A stretch of 64,000 nucleotides of DNA from UBA5336 sp964415675 (GTDB taxonomy: Bacteria; Pseudomonadota; Alphaproteobacteria; Caulobacterales; Hyphomonadaceae): the NCBI GenBank assembly GCA_964415675.1, contig CAYQBG010000007.1, forward strand, positions 121,117 to 185,116, in the 5' to 3' direction. The notes under the pieces are model-generated. The model was not told where the DNA came from and made no database searches. It worked only from the letters and a program-made list of their open reading frames with translations. Both the position numbers and the translations under genes were made by a program. Positions 14,647 to 24,124 of this stretch are shown here, in pieces (position 1 is the stretch's first letter; each line of letters begins with the position of its first letter).

Positions 14647-17600
14647 TTGCGCAATACCGACATCACCAGATGGCCGGTCAGGCTCATCAAGAAAGTCTTT
14701 TCCGGCGCCATCATGTTGCTGGTGGCTGCCATCTGGGCGCCGGCCAGCATGGCCCAAACGACTTATACGGTCTGTTCCAAACAGGGCTCGGAGCTTGATC
14801 TCAACAATTCCCGTACAAGCGGGATGCGCGCGAAACTGTCGAACGGCAATTATTTCGGGCCCGGCGGCACCGTCGCGCCCGAGCAGATGGCCTTTCAGTC
14901 GCTGTTTTCTATCAATTCAACCTCACTGGCCGCCTGCGATATCTTTATCGGTGGGGGTGGGCCGGAAAACCTGTCCGTGGCCGAAACCCAGGCGATCCGG
15001 ACCTGGGTGAATTCCGGCAACCGATTCGTCATTGCCGGTTGTGACAGCTCGACTCAGCTGCTGTGCGGACCGAATGGCCTCCAGCGCAATCTTACCAATG
15101 TCGGTTCCGGTTCTGGCGTGTCGCTGAATTTCAGCCTGGCTTATAATCCGCTCACCTGTGGCGGCGTGGCCGGCGTCAACACGTTTGGTGGCGCGGCGAC
15201 CCTGATATCGACCCTTGGAACCGACACTGTCCTGGCCACGCATAATGGCGGATTTTCCGGCCAGCCCGCGGCCATCGCGCCTGATCTCGTTTCCCCGAAA
15301 TTCCTGATGACGGCTGACCCGGACATGTATGGCTCGGCGGGCAATGGGGTGATCGGCACCTCGGCCATTGCATCAAGCGACCAGGCCATTTTCGTTCTCA
15401 ATTCCTTCAAATTCGCCGCCGATGCCCTGTCCGGACGCCTGCTCAATCCGCAATGTCCGGTCGATTACAACTCTGCCGGCGATCTCGAAATCGGCTTGGC
15501 CGCCAGCGCCCCTTCCGCTTCCGTTGGCGGTACGATCGAATTTGAGGTCGAAGTTGCCAATACCGGCGCCACAAGCGTTGGCGATGTTGCGGCGACGTTT
15601 CAGCTACCGGTGGGCTTCAGCCATGTCAGCGACAGCGGCGCGGGAGCCTATGATGACACGACCGGCTTGTGGAGCATCGGCACGCTCAGCCCCGGCAACA
15701 GCGTCACGTTGACGGTCACCGCGACAGCCACGGCGGCCGGATCGGTCCTTGCGCAGGCCGAGATTACCGGCGCTAACCTGCCCGACATCGATTCCGCCCC
15801 GAATTCGAGCTTTGCCGAGGATGACCTCGCTGACGGGCTGAACGATGATGATGAGGCCAGTCTCAACCTGGTCGTCCTGACTTCTCCTGTGACTGTCGAC
15901 GATGTTTCTGCCGGTCATGGCCCGGGTAGCCCTGCCACCCTGGATGTTCTCGCGAATGATACCGATTCCGATGGCACGATTGTCGCCACGACCGTGCAGA
16001 TTGTCGGGACATCGGGCCCCGGCGTGCCGCTTGCGGTCTATGGCGAAGGCACATGGACGATTGACCCTGCCTCGGGCGCCATACGCTTTACTCCCGAGCC
16101 CGACTTCAAGCTGGACCCCACGCCCATCCAGTACACTGTCGAGGATAATGAGGGGAACGTGTCTTTGCCGGCAATGGTCAGACTGGACTATGATCTCCAC
16201 TTGGCAAGCCTGCCGGATGCCCCGAACGCAGACACATGCTTCATGCCGAGCCTCTATATCGCCAATGGGGCCTCAGCACCCTGGCCGACCCGCCCGGGCG
16301 TAACCGTTACGGCCTCTACAAATATGAGCGGACTGGCGACAAATACGGACCGGACCTTCGGGAATGTCGGAAACAAAACCCGGACCGTGACGGAAGAAAC
16401 GCGATGGCAGAAGAATGGCGGCGATATCAGTCTGTCGCTCAGTTTTTCGCAGGCTGTTCCGGCCGATGAGATTGCTTTGCTGGTTTATGATATCGGGCTG
16501 GGCAGCGCCACGCCTTATGAAGGGTCCTTCTCTCTTTCTGTGGTGGGCGGAGCCGGAACCGCGGATTTTGCCGCCAGCGGGATCGCCGAACATAATCTGA
16601 CGCTGCGATATGCCGGCGAAACGGGTGATCTGGTCAAGTCCGACCCCAGCCACATTGTGCGCGAATCCGCCGTTCTTGTCGGCCAGGGATCCGCATCGGT
16701 CTCACAACTGACGCTCACTTCAGGCAATGTCGCCGCAGCTGACTTCCTGGGTATCGCCCTGTTTCCCGTGACGACTTGCGATCAATCCGACGCGCCGGTC
16801 AGCACCACATCCTATGGCGCTGCGCAGCATGTGATCGTTGATGGTCTCAGTCTCGGTACGGCAATCGATGCCGAAGACGCACCCCAATCTGCGCCCAATG
16901 CCGATGGCGATGACCTCGATATTGACGGCAATGACGATGACGGCGTCACCTTCCCGCCCCTGACGCAGGGCCAGGCCACGACGATCAGTGTGGATGTCAC
17001 GCAGGCTTCGGCGAATGACGGCTATCTGCAGGGCTGGATCGACTGGAATGGCGATGGGGATTTCGCCGATGCGGGCGAGCAGGTGGCGAGTGATCTGCAA
17101 AGCGCGAGCGCAGGCACCAGCACGATCAGCGTGCCCGTCACCGTCCCCGCCAATGCCACCTCAAGCCAGACTTTCGCCCGCTTCCGCTGGTCCACCACGA
17201 GCGGCCTCGACAGCACAACCGCCGCCCCCGATGGCGAGGTCGAGGACTATGCGGTGACGATCCAGCCGGGTGGCATCGATGTGTCCGGCCGCGTGTTTGA
17301 GGATAATGGTGCGGGTGTCGCGAGCGCGCATGACGGGCTGTTTGCTGGCGACGAGGCCGGGCTTGGCGGTATTCGCATAGAGGCGCGCGATGCCGGCGGC
17401 GCGGTCATCGCGAGTGCGCAAACCGATGGCGACGGGCTATATTTAATCACCTTGCCGAACGGTGCCGCCGGCACCCCGGTCACCCTGTATGCCGCTCTGG
17501 CGGGGGCGGACTGGCGCTACATGTCCGGCGTTCCCGGCGACCTGCCAGCACCGGCCAACACGCTTGCAGGCGACGGCGAAGTCAGCTTCACGCCCGTGCT

Positions 17601-18393
17601 TGGGACAGACTATAGCGGCGTCGATATCGGCGAGGTGCGCGATCCCGATCTTGAAGCCCCGCGCCTTGCCGGTGCTGTTCCCGGCCAGTCAGTCACGCTG
17701 GCCCACACATTTACGGCCCGTACGGCCGGGCAGGTCGTTTTCAGCCTCGCGGCGCTCGACGCGAATCCGGCCAACGCCTTCACCCAGACCGTGTTTGCCG
17801 ACAATGATTGCGATGGCGTCATCGGCGCAGCGGATACCCCGCTTGCGGCACCGGTCGACCTCTTGGCGGGCGACAAGACCTGCCTTGCCATCCGGGTTGG
17901 TACAGATGCCGGCGCCCCTCCCGCCGCGTCCCTGGAATATACGCTGGCGGCGGATTTCACCTTCCATGGAACGGCGATGACGGCGCAGTTGGCCAATAAG
18001 GACCTGGTGACGGTGTCACAGAACGGGGCGCTGGAACTGACCAAACGGGTTTGCAATTCCAGCCTTTCGGCTTGCGACCTCGCCAGCGGAGCAGGCTTCT
18101 CCTCAGCCAATAGCGGCGCGCCGGGCGACGTTCTCGTCTACCTGATCGGCTTTGCCAATCCCGGCCCCGACCCGATTGACGATGTTGACGTATACGACGA
18201 CACGCCGGCTTTTTCCGCCCTGACCGCGACAGCGCCCGGTGTGGTCGCGGCGCCGTCGGGCCTGACTTGTGCGCTCGCCTCCCCGGCGGTGGCGTCGGCG
18301 GGTTACACTGGTGATCTTCATTGGGCGTGCACTGGCTTAATGGCCCCCGGCCAGACCGGGGCTGTCAGTTTCGAAGTGTCCGTGGACAATTGA
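14647..18393 (+). CDS. Large secreted multidomain protein with DUF11, GEVED and SdrB-like domains
   Basis: 1248 residues, with a signal peptide (basic RLIKK then a hydrophobic core, cleavage after ASMA near residue 36). Then come a Cys-containing domain of unknown family (about 40-275) with an IFIGGGGPE turn, a DUF11-type repeat (about 280-375), an Ig-like segment with DVLANDTDSDG (395-500), a beta-rich region, a GEVED domain (725-860) with the DWNGDGDF calcium-type loop and DGEVEDYAV signature, an SdrB-like domain (863-960), and a second DUF11 domain at the C-terminus. No anchor is visible. The start is taken as TTG 14647 because GGGGAGG lies five bases upstream; a TTG at 14620 has none. Likely exported adhesin or matrix protein; role inferred only from domains. 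Confidence 0.88.
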   Translation: MRNTDITRWPVRLIKKVFSGAIMLLVAAIWAPASMAQTTYTVCSKQGSELDLNNSRTSGMRAKLSNGNYFGPGGTVAPEQMAFQSLFSINSTSLAACDIFIGGGGPENLSVAETQAIRTWVNSGNRFVIAGCDSSTQLLCGPNGLQRNLTNVGSGSGVSLNFSLAYNPLTCGGVAGVNTFGGAATLISTLGTDTVLATHNGGFSGQPAAIAPDLVSPKFLMTADPDMYGSAGNGVIGTSAIASSDQAIFVLNSFKFAADALSGRLLNPQCPVDYNSAGDLEIGLAASAPSASVGGTIEFEVEVANTGATSVGDVAATFQLPVGFSHVSDSGAGAYDDTTGLWSIGTLSPGNSVTLTVTATATAAGSVLAQAEITGANLPDIDSAPNSSFAEDDLADGLNDDDEASLNLVVLTSPVTVDDVSAGHGPGSPATLDVLANDTDSDGTIVATTVQIVGTSGPGVPLAVYGEGTWTIDPASGAIRFTPEPDFKLDPTPIQYTVEDNEGNVSLPAMVRLDYDLHLASLPDAPNADTCFMPSLYIANGASAPWPTRPGVTVTASTNMSGLATNTDRTFGNVGNKTRTVTEETRWQKNGGDISLSLSFSQAVPADEIALLVYDIGLGSATPYEGSFSLSVVGGAGTADFAASGIAEHNLTLRYAGETGDLVKSDPSHIVRESAVLVGQGSASVSQLTLTSGNVAAADFLGIALFPVTTCDQSDAPVSTTSYGAAQHVIVDGLSLGTAIDAEDAPQSAPNADGDDLDIDGNDDDGVTFPPLTQGQATTISVDVTQASANDGYLQGWIDWNGDGDFADAGEQVASDLQSASAGTSTISVPVTVPANATSSQTFARFRWSTTSGLDSTTAAPDGEVEDYAVTIQPGGIDVSGRVFEDNGAGVASAHDGLFAGDEAGLGGIRIEARDAGGAVIASAQTDGDGLYLITLPNGAAGTPVTLYAALAGADWRYMSGVPGDLPAPANTLAGDGEVSFTPVLGTDYSGVDIGEVRDPDLEAPRLAGAVPGQSVTLAHTFTARTAGQVVFSLAALDANPANAFTQTVFADNDCDGVIGAADTPLAAPVDLLAGDKTCLAIRVGTDAGAPPAASLEYTLAADFTFHGTAMTAQLANKDLVTVSQNGALELTKRVCNSSLSACDLASGAGFSSANSGAPGDVLVYLIGFANPGPDPIDDVDVYDDTPAFSALTATAPGVVAAPSGLTCALASPAVASAGYTGDLHWACTGLMAPGQTGAVSFEVSVDN

Positions 18394-18473
18394 CCGATCC
18401 TGCATGAGCGGTGCTGATTGACGCCATCGCATCTGCGGGTAGGCTCGCGCGCAGTTACGGGAAGGCTGGCGAC

Positions 18474-19778
18474 ATGTCAAAATGGTTTGAGATCCATCTC
18501 TGGAAACGCGTGATCCTCGCGCTCGTGCTCGGGATCGTGGTGGGTCTTGGCCTGCGTTATGGAATGGGCGCTACGGCGGGAGGCGCATTTGCCGAAACCT
18601 GGATCGCCTGGCTCGGCGACCTGTTCCTGCGGCTCATCCGGATGCTGATCGTCCCGCTGATCTTCTTCACGCTCGTGTCGGGCATCATCGCGATGGGCGA
18701 CCCCAAACGCCTCGGCAGTCTCGGGGCGCGGACCATTGGGCTGTATTTCTGTACCACAGCAGTTGCCGTGACCCTGGGCCTCATCGTGGCCACCATCTTC
18801 CAGCCGGGCGCGAGCCTCAGCCCTGAAAGTTTTGCCGGCGCCGATACCTCGCGGATGGAGTCTGTGCGTGAAAGCGCAGCGGCGGCCGGCGGGCTCGTCG
18901 ACCGGTTGCTCTCGATCGTACCCACCAATCCGATTGCGGCGCTGGCCTCGGGTGACATCCTGCCAATCATCTTCTTCTCCATCATTTTCGGTGTGGGCAT
19001 CCTGATGGCCGGTGACATTGCCCGGCCGGTCGGTACTTTTTTCGACGGGGCGTCCGAGGCCATGCTGAAGGTGACCGAAATGGTCATGGAGGTGGCGCCC
19101 TTCGGCGTCTTTGCCCTGATGGTCACGACCATGGCGACCCAGGGGCTCGGCGTGCTCCAAAGCCTCGGCACACTCGCAATCGCCCTCTACCTGGCCTGTG
19201 CGCTGCACATCGCGATCACTTATGGCGGGATCATTATCAAGGGGGTTCTGCGCCTGCCGCTAATCCCGTTCTTTCGCGGCGTAACCGATGCGCAGGCCGT
19301 GGCCTATTCCACGGCGAGCTCCTCGGCGACGCTGCCCGTGACGATTACATGTGCAGAGGAGAATCTCGGCGTTGACAAGGCTGTGGCTGCCTCCGTGCTG
19401 CCCCTGGGCGCGACCATCAATATGGACGGTACGGCCATTTATATCGGCATGGTCGCCCTGTTTGGCGCGCAGGCCATGGGGATCGATGTGAGCCTGTCGC
19501 AATATGTCCTGGTGGCGCTGATGGCGACGCTCGTCTCGATCGGCGCAGCGGGTATTCCCAGTGCAGGCCTGTTTCTGTCCGGGCTGGCCCTGTCACAGGT
19601 CGGCATTCCCGAGGAACAGGCTTTCCTGATCATCGGCTTCATCCTGCCCTTTGACAGACTGCTCGACATGATGCGCACCCTAACCAATGTCACCGGTGAT
19701 GCCGCCGTTGCGACAGCGGTCGCCAAATGGGAAAACGAGCTGGACGAGGACGTCTTCAGGGCGCCGGATTTCTACTAG
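18474..19778 (+). CDS. Dicarboxylate/amino acid:cation symporter (DAACS family)
   Basis: Inner-membrane symporter of the GltP/DctA type, moving C4-dicarboxylates or acidic amino acids with Na+ or H+. The 434-residue protein has the expected eight helices plus two re-entrant loops, with the AYSTASSSATLPVT serine-rich hairpin and the NMDGTAIY motif of helix 7 that bind substrate and cation. The start at ATG 18474 has GGAAGG eight bases upstream. Sequence alone does not decide between succinate/malate/fumarate and glutamate/aspartate as substrate. Confidence 0.92.
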   Translation: MSKWFEIHLWKRVILALVLGIVVGLGLRYGMGATAGGAFAETWIAWLGDLFLRLIRMLIVPLIFFTLVSGIIAMGDPKRLGSLGARTIGLYFCTTAVAVTLGLIVATIFQPGASLSPESFAGADTSRMESVRESAAAAGGLVDRLLSIVPTNPIAALASGDILPIIFFSIIFGVGILMAGDIARPVGTFFDGASEAMLKVTEMVMEVAPFGVFALMVTTMATQGLGVLQSLGTLAIALYLACALHIAITYGGIIIKGVLRLPLIPFFRGVTDAQAVAYSTASSSATLPVTITCAEENLGVDKAVAASVLPLGATINMDGTAIYIGMVALFGAQAMGIDVSLSQYVLVALMATLVSIGAAGIPSAGLFLSGLALSQVGIPEEQAFLIIGFILPFDRLLDMMRTLTNVTGDAAVATAVAKWENELDEDVFRAPDFY

Positions 19779-19907
19779 AATCGCTACGTGATCATTCGCC
19801 CACATGGAGAATTCGCGGGCCAGCCGGTATTCTGCGGTCTATTCTCGGCAATGAAGGTTGATTGCGTTAGCCTGCGAGAATCGCAAACCAGCAGAAGGGG
19901 ACGCCGA

Positions 19908-20339
19908 ATGCGTTCGATTATCCTGTCTACCGCCGCAATATGTCTCGCGACCGGCGCCAGCGCCGAAGGGCTCACGATCAAGCCTGGCCAGTGGACCTAC
20001 ACCACCGATGTTTCGATGGCGCTGAACGGTCAGGCCCTGCCGACGCCTGAGCAGGACAACACCATGAGTGAGTGTATTTCCGAGGCTGACGCCACGCTCA
20101 ATCCGAGTGATGTGACTCAGGAGGGCTGCGAGGTCTCGGAAGTCGTCAGGACCGGCAACCAGCTGAGCTTTGCGCTGACATGCAGCCAGAACGGAATGAT
20201 CGTCGCGGGAGGCATGAACATATCAAAAAATGCCGAGGGTACGCAGACCAGCGGCAATTTCAACATGACCGGGACTGGCCAGGGCATGACGATGAAGATC
20301 ACCGGTAAAATCAAAGGCGAGCGCACAGGCGATTGTTAA
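19908..20339 (+). CDS. DUF3617-family secreted protein (first of a tandem pair)
   Basis: A 143-residue exported protein: signal peptide residues 1-19 (ending GASA), then the DUF3617 pattern, starting LTIKPGQWTYTTDV and closing ITGKIKGERTGDC with paired cysteines at MSECIS, EGCEV, LTCSQ and the final Cys. Function is not known for the family. Start at ATG 19908 follows GAAGGGG. A paralogue starts 86 bases downstream, with the same ending TGDC; the two are about a third identical by eye. Confidence 0.85.
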   Translation: MRSIILSTAAICLATGASAEGLTIKPGQWTYTTDVSMALNGQALPTPEQDNTMSECISEADATLNPSDVTQEGCEVSEVVRTGNQLSFALTCSQNGMIVAGGMNISKNAEGTQTSGNFNMTGTGQGMTMKITGKIKGERTGDC

Positions 20340-20350
20340 GCAGACGAACG

Positions 20351-20400
20351 GGTCCGGGCGGGGCAAACGGGGGTGCTCTGCCATGTCATTTGCCCGGACC
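20351..20400 (+). repeat. Long-range inverted repeat between the two DUF3617 genes
   Basis: GGTCCGGGC (20351-20359) and its complement GCCCGGACC (20392-20400) flank a 32-base loop, just after the first DUF3617 stop. It could attenuate transcription into, or separate, the second gene; there is no T-tract. Confidence 0.4.
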
Positions 20401-20425
20401 GATGGCCCCCGGAAAGCGAGTTGCA

Positions 20426-20869
20426 ATGAGGGGGCTTTTCTGTTCAGCGGCCATCGCAGGCGTTGCGGGCCTCGCCCATGCGCAGGAGCTGGCAGTGGAG
20501 CCGGGCCTGTGGCAGGCGGAAAGCCGGGTCGAGGCTTATCGGATCATCGGCGGCGAGCGCACGGCACTTCCGGATGTCATGACGTCTCACAGCCGCTGTA
20601 TTACTGCCGACCGGCCGCTTCTCTCAGTCAGTGACCTGGCCGGTATCGGTTGCGACGTCACGGATGTGAGTACGCGTGACGATACCCTGTCATTCGTCCT
20701 GACCTGCCGACGCGACGGTGCCGGATTTTATGGGTCGATGAGTGCTGAGCGCCTCAAATCTGGCCGGCAGGTTGAAACGCATATGCATCTTGCCGGACGC
20801 CAACCTGACGGCTCGGAGATCCAGATCACCGCTGAAAGTACGGTAAGCCGGACAGGGGATTGCAGGTAA
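20426..20869 (+). CDS. DUF3617-family secreted protein (second of a tandem pair)
   Basis: A 147-residue exported protein with a signal peptide (MRGLFCSAAIAGVAGLAHA) and the DUF3617 layout: LAVEPGLWQAES near the mature N-terminus, conserved Cys at SRCIT, IGCDV and LTCRR, and a C-terminal SRTGDCR. The start at ATG 20426 follows GGAAAGCGAG. It is a paralogue of the gene just upstream. A hairpin terminator follows. Function unknown; both probably fold as small periplasmic beta barrels. Confidence 0.82.
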   Translation: MRGLFCSAAIAGVAGLAHAQELAVEPGLWQAESRVEAYRIIGGERTALPDVMTSHSRCITADRPLLSVSDLAGIGCDVTDVSTRDDTLSFVLTCRRDGAGFYGSMSAERLKSGRQVETHMHLAGRQPDGSEIQITAESTVSRTGDCR

Positions 20870-20897
20870 GCCTTACAATGCGCCTCCTGGTATGCGA

Positions 20898-20926
20898 AAG
20901 GGCCGCCCCATCCGGGAGCGGCCCTT
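20898..20926. terminator. Hairpin between convergent DUF3617 gene and dnaK
   Basis: AAGGGCCGC and its complement GCGGCCCTT form a 9-bp stem with an 11-base loop in the 78-base gap. Placed to end both converging transcripts. Confidence 0.65.
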
Positions 20927-20947
20927 GTCATTCATATGAGCGGTCTA

Positions 20948-22858
20948 TCAGGCACTCTTCTTCTCGTCGCCATCAACCTCTTCATAATCAGCATCGACGA
21001 CATCTTCGTCACCGGCCGCGTCGGCGGCCGCATCAGCATGAGCGGACGCTTCCTGCTGGCTCGCATAAATTGCTTCGCCGAGCTTCATCGCTGCGCTCAT
21101 CAAGGCCTGCTGCTTGGCCTGGATGGCCTCGGCATCGTCACTTTCCGTGGCTGTTTTCAGCTCTGCCTTGGCCGTTTCGATCTCTGCTTTCACATCGTCG
21201 GAGACCTTGTCGCCATGTTCGGCGACCTGCTGTTCGGTCTGGTGGATCAGCGCTTCGGCATTGTTCTTTGCATCCACGAGTTCGCGGAGCTTCTTGTCGG
21301 ACTCTGCATTTTTCTCGGCATCTTCCATCATCGTCTTGATGTCGGATTCAGACAGCCCACCATCTGCCTGAATGGTGATGCGCTGCTCCTTGCCGGTCGC
21401 CTTGTCCTTGGCAGAGACATTGACGATACCGTTGGCGTCGATATCGAAGGTCACTTCGATCTGTGGTACGCCGCGCGGTGCCGGCGGGATCCCTTCGAGA
21501 TTGAAGGTGCCCAGTTCCTTGTTATCGGCCGCCATTTCCCTTTCGCCCTGATAGACCTTGATGGTCACGGCGGGCTGGTTGTCATCGGCGGTGGAGAACA
21601 CCTGCGATTTCTTGGTAGGGATCGTGGTGTTGCGGTCGATCAGGCGGGTAAAGACACCGCCCAGCGTCTCGATGCCGAGTGACAATGGCGTAACGTCAAG
21701 AAGGACTACATCCTTCACATCACCCTGCAGCACGCCGCCCTGAATCGCCGCACCGATCGCGACAACCTCGTCCGGGTTCACGCCCTTGTGCGGCTCACGC
21801 CCGAAAAAGCCTTTTACGGCCTCCTGAACCGCCGGCATCCGCGTCATGCCACCGACCAGGACAACATCTTCAATCTGCGAGGCCGACTTGCCGGCATCGG
21901 CGAGCGCTTTGCGACAGGGCTCGATCGTACGCTTGATGAGATCCTCGACAAGGCTTTCGAATTTCGCGCGTGAGAGCTTGATATTCAGGTGTTTCGGCCC
22001 GCTCGCGTCGGCGGTGATGAAGGGGAGATTGATCTCGTACTGGGAGGCCGAGGACAGCTCCTTTTTCGCCTTTTCCGCCTCTTCCTTTAAGCGTTGAAGG
22101 GCCAGCTTGTCCTGTTTCAGGTCGATGCCCTGTTCCTTCTTGAATTCTTCGGCAAGGAAATCGACGATGCGCAGATCGAAATCCTCACCGCCCAGGAAGG
22201 TGTCGCCATTGGTGGAGAGCACTTCGAACACGCCGTCGCCAATCTCCAGGATCGAGACGTCGAATGTGCCGCCGCCAAGATCATAGACGGCGATGGTCTT
22301 GCCATCCTGCTTGTCGAGGCCATAGGCGAGCGCAGCGGCGGTCGGTTCATTGATGATGCGGCGCACTTCAAGCCCGGCGATCTTGCCGGCATCCTTGGTC
22401 GCCTGGCGCTGGCTGTCATTGAAATACGCCGGCACGGTGATGATCGCTTCGGTCACCGTTTCGCCGAGATAGGCTTCAGCGGTTTCCTTCATCTTCTGCA
22501 GCACGAAGGCGGAGATTTCCTGTGGCGCATATTCCTTGTCACGCCCCTTCACCCAGGCATCGCCATTGGGGCCTTTCACGATCTCGAAGGGCGATATTTC
22601 CTTGTCTTTCTGCGCGGTCGGATCGTCGAACTGCCGGCCGATCAGGCGCTTGATCGCATAGAAGGTGAAGTCGGGATTGGTGACGGCCTGGCGGCGCGCC
22701 GGCATGCCGATCAACCGTTCGCCATTTTCCGTAAAGGCGACCACGGACGGGGTCGTACGCGCGCCTTCAGCGTTTTCGATGACCTTCGGATCGCCGCCGT
22801 CCATAACCGCGACACAGCTATTCGTCGTACCGAGGTCGATGCCGATAATCTTACCCAT
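20948..22858 (-). CDS. dnaK: Chaperone protein DnaK (Hsp70)
   Basis: ATP-driven chaperone. The 636-residue protein has the complete Hsp70 layout: IIGIDLGTTNSCVAVM (phosphate 1) at the N-terminus, VPAYFNDSQRQATKDAG, VYDLGGGTFDVSILE (phosphate 2), VLVGGMTRMPAV (adenosine motif), the VLLDVTPLSLGIET linker and the acidic C-terminal tail EDVVDADYEEVDGDEKK. The start is ATG 22858 giving MGKIIGID; the open frame runs 53 codons further but is non-conserved. A heat-shock-like promoter lies upstream. dnaJ, normally just downstream, is absent: the next gene is a convergent DUF3617 gene. Confidence 0.98.
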   Translation of the reverse strand: MGKIIGIDLGTTNSCVAVMDGGDPKVIENAEGARTTPSVVAFTENGERLIGMPARRQAVTNPDFTFYAIKRLIGRQFDDPTAQKDKEISPFEIVKGPNGDAWVKGRDKEYAPQEISAFVLQKMKETAEAYLGETVTEAIITVPAYFNDSQRQATKDAGKIAGLEVRRIINEPTAAALAYGLDKQDGKTIAVYDLGGGTFDVSILEIGDGVFEVLSTNGDTFLGGEDFDLRIVDFLAEEFKKEQGIDLKQDKLALQRLKEEAEKAKKELSSASQYEINLPFITADASGPKHLNIKLSRAKFESLVEDLIKRTIEPCRKALADAGKSASQIEDVVLVGGMTRMPAVQEAVKGFFGREPHKGVNPDEVVAIGAAIQGGVLQGDVKDVVLLDVTPLSLGIETLGGVFTRLIDRNTTIPTKKSQVFSTADDNQPAVTIKVYQGEREMAADNKELGTFNLEGIPPAPRGVPQIEVTFDIDANGIVNVSAKDKATGKEQRITIQADGGLSESDIKTMMEDAEKNAESDKKLRELVDAKNNAEALIHQTEQQVAEHGDKVSDDVKAEIETAKAELKTATESDDAEAIQAKQQALMSAAMKLGEAIYASQQEASAHADAAADAAGDEDVVDADYEEVDGDEKKSA

Positions 22859-22990
22859 TTGTGTCGTCTTCCTCTTTCTGCGGCCGCCGCCGGACATTTT
22901 ATGAGGGGCCTGCTGAGTGCAGCACCCATGAACGTGCGGCGCCTTGGGGTTTTCACGTCTGCCCGACCGGGCCGCCGGGCTTCGAATGCG

Positions 22991-23018
22991 ATATGGGAAG
23001 CGATTGGCCCGCCTCAAT
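22991..23018 (-). promoter_or_regulatory. Candidate sigma-32 heat-shock promoter of dnaK
   Basis: On the minus strand ATTGAGG (23018-23012) and CCCATAT (22997-22991) are separated by 14 bases, close to the sigma-32 pattern CTTGAA-N13-15-CCCATNT. It lies about 130 bases upstream of the dnaK ATG, in the gap shared with the divergent alkB. The -10 matches fully, the -35 in four of six. Confidence 0.5.
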
Positions 23019-23097
23019 AGGCAAGATCATATTCGCACAGGACCGTGACAGTTTCGCCAGCTGTCTCACTGTGTTTATTGGGGCGTAGCGTGTGAGA

Positions 23098-23739
23098 ATG
23101 ACCAGGATGACCAGAAACCAATACAAGCCGGCGGGATTCCGCCACTGGCCAGGCCACCTGGATAGCGCAGGGCAGGCCGGCCTGATCGCCGAGATAAAGG
23201 CGCGCCTGGAGAGCGCGCCTTTCTATACGCCGTCCCTGCCGGGCAGCGGCAAGCCCATGCGGGTGCGCATGACCAATTTCGGGCCGCTGGGCTGGGTCAC
23301 GGACAAGGCCGGTGGATATCGCTATCAGGCCTGCCACCCCGAAACAGGCGATCCGTGGCCGGATATTCCCGCGCGGCTACTGGGTTTATGGGGTGCGCTG
23401 ACCGATTACGGCGCCCCACCGGAAGCCTGTCTTGTGAACTGGTATGGCGAAGGCAGCCGCCTTGGATTGCATGTCGATGCCGATGAGGAGGCTTGCGATG
23501 CGCCGGTCCTGTCGGTCTCGCTGGGCGACCCGGCCCTGTTCCGCATCGGCGGCCCGGTCCGGCGCGATCCGACCACCAGTCTCTGGCTGGAAAGCGGCGA
23601 CGTGGTGGTTCTGTCCGGCCGGGCGCGGCATTGCCATCACGGCGTAGACCGAATCCGTTTCGGCGAAAACAGCCTCTTTTACGGTGGTGGGCGTATCAAC
23701 CTCACCCTTCGGCGGGTGACCGAGATGGTCGCACCGTGA
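23098..23739 (+). CDS. alkB: AlkB-type Fe(II)/2-oxoglutarate dioxygenase (alkylated nucleic-acid repair)
   Basis: Oxidative demethylase that removes alkyl groups such as 1-methyladenine and 3-methylcytosine from nucleic acid. The double-stranded beta-helix landmarks are visible in the 213-residue product: NWYGEGSRLGLHVDADE with the iron-binding HxD, the distal His in ARHCHHGVDR, and the 2-oxoglutarate-binding RINLTLRR near the C-terminus. It is divergent from dnaK. The start is uncertain: GTG 23092, ATG 23098 and ATG 23107 are all in frame; none has a strong ribosome site. Confidence 0.9.
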   Translation: MTRMTRNQYKPAGFRHWPGHLDSAGQAGLIAEIKARLESAPFYTPSLPGSGKPMRVRMTNFGPLGWVTDKAGGYRYQACHPETGDPWPDIPARLLGLWGALTDYGAPPEACLVNWYGEGSRLGLHVDADEEACDAPVLSVSLGDPALFRIGGPVRRDPTTSLWLESGDVVVLSGRARHCHHGVDRIRFGENSLFYGGGRINLTLRRVTEMVAP

Positions 23740-23863
23740 CTGCCTTGCTCATGCTCGGGGGCGGGCCATAGATTTTGGCGATCGGCTGTTTCGGCAGAAT
23801 CAATTTGAGAATCGATTGCACAAGGTCACTTTGCTAGGTGAAGTCACACCCGGAACAGCAATC

Positions 23864-24118
23864 ATGCCTCGCGACCTTGCCAAAACGGCCAGCTTTTCAC
23901 TGACCCACCTGAGTATCGCCGTCTGCGTGACCTATCTTCTGACCGGCAGCCTGCGTACAGCGCTGGCCGTAGGTTTGATTGAACCGATGGTCCAGACACT
24001 GGCCTATTTCGTTCATGAGCGCGCCTGGAAATCGAGACAAGCCGACCCGCCCACCTCCGGCTTGCCGCCACAGCAGCAGCAGCAAGCCGAACCTCGTGAT
24101 AGTCTTGCGGCGATCTGA
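23864..24118 (+). CDS. DUF2061-family small membrane protein
   Basis: An 84-residue protein with two hydrophobic segments (roughly residues 9-24 and 27-45) followed by the family motif AYFVHERAWK and a Pro/Gln-rich tail with a run of five Gln. DUF2061 proteins are small inner-membrane proteins of unknown role. The start at ATG 23864 is chosen since MPRDLAKTASF is the usual opening; the in-frame upstream extension (to 23816) is not conserved. It ends six bases before the OmpA lipoprotein on the other strand. Confidence 0.75.
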   Translation: MPRDLAKTASFSLTHLSIAVCVTYLLTGSLRTALAVGLIEPMVQTLAYFVHERAWKSRQADPPTSGLPPQQQQQAEPRDSLAAI

Positions 24119-24124
24119 GTGGCT

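Noticed and set aside
13567..14757. 396-codon minus-strand frame opposite xth
   Set aside because: Antisense to all exonuclease III motifs; it also spans an intergenic hairpin region.
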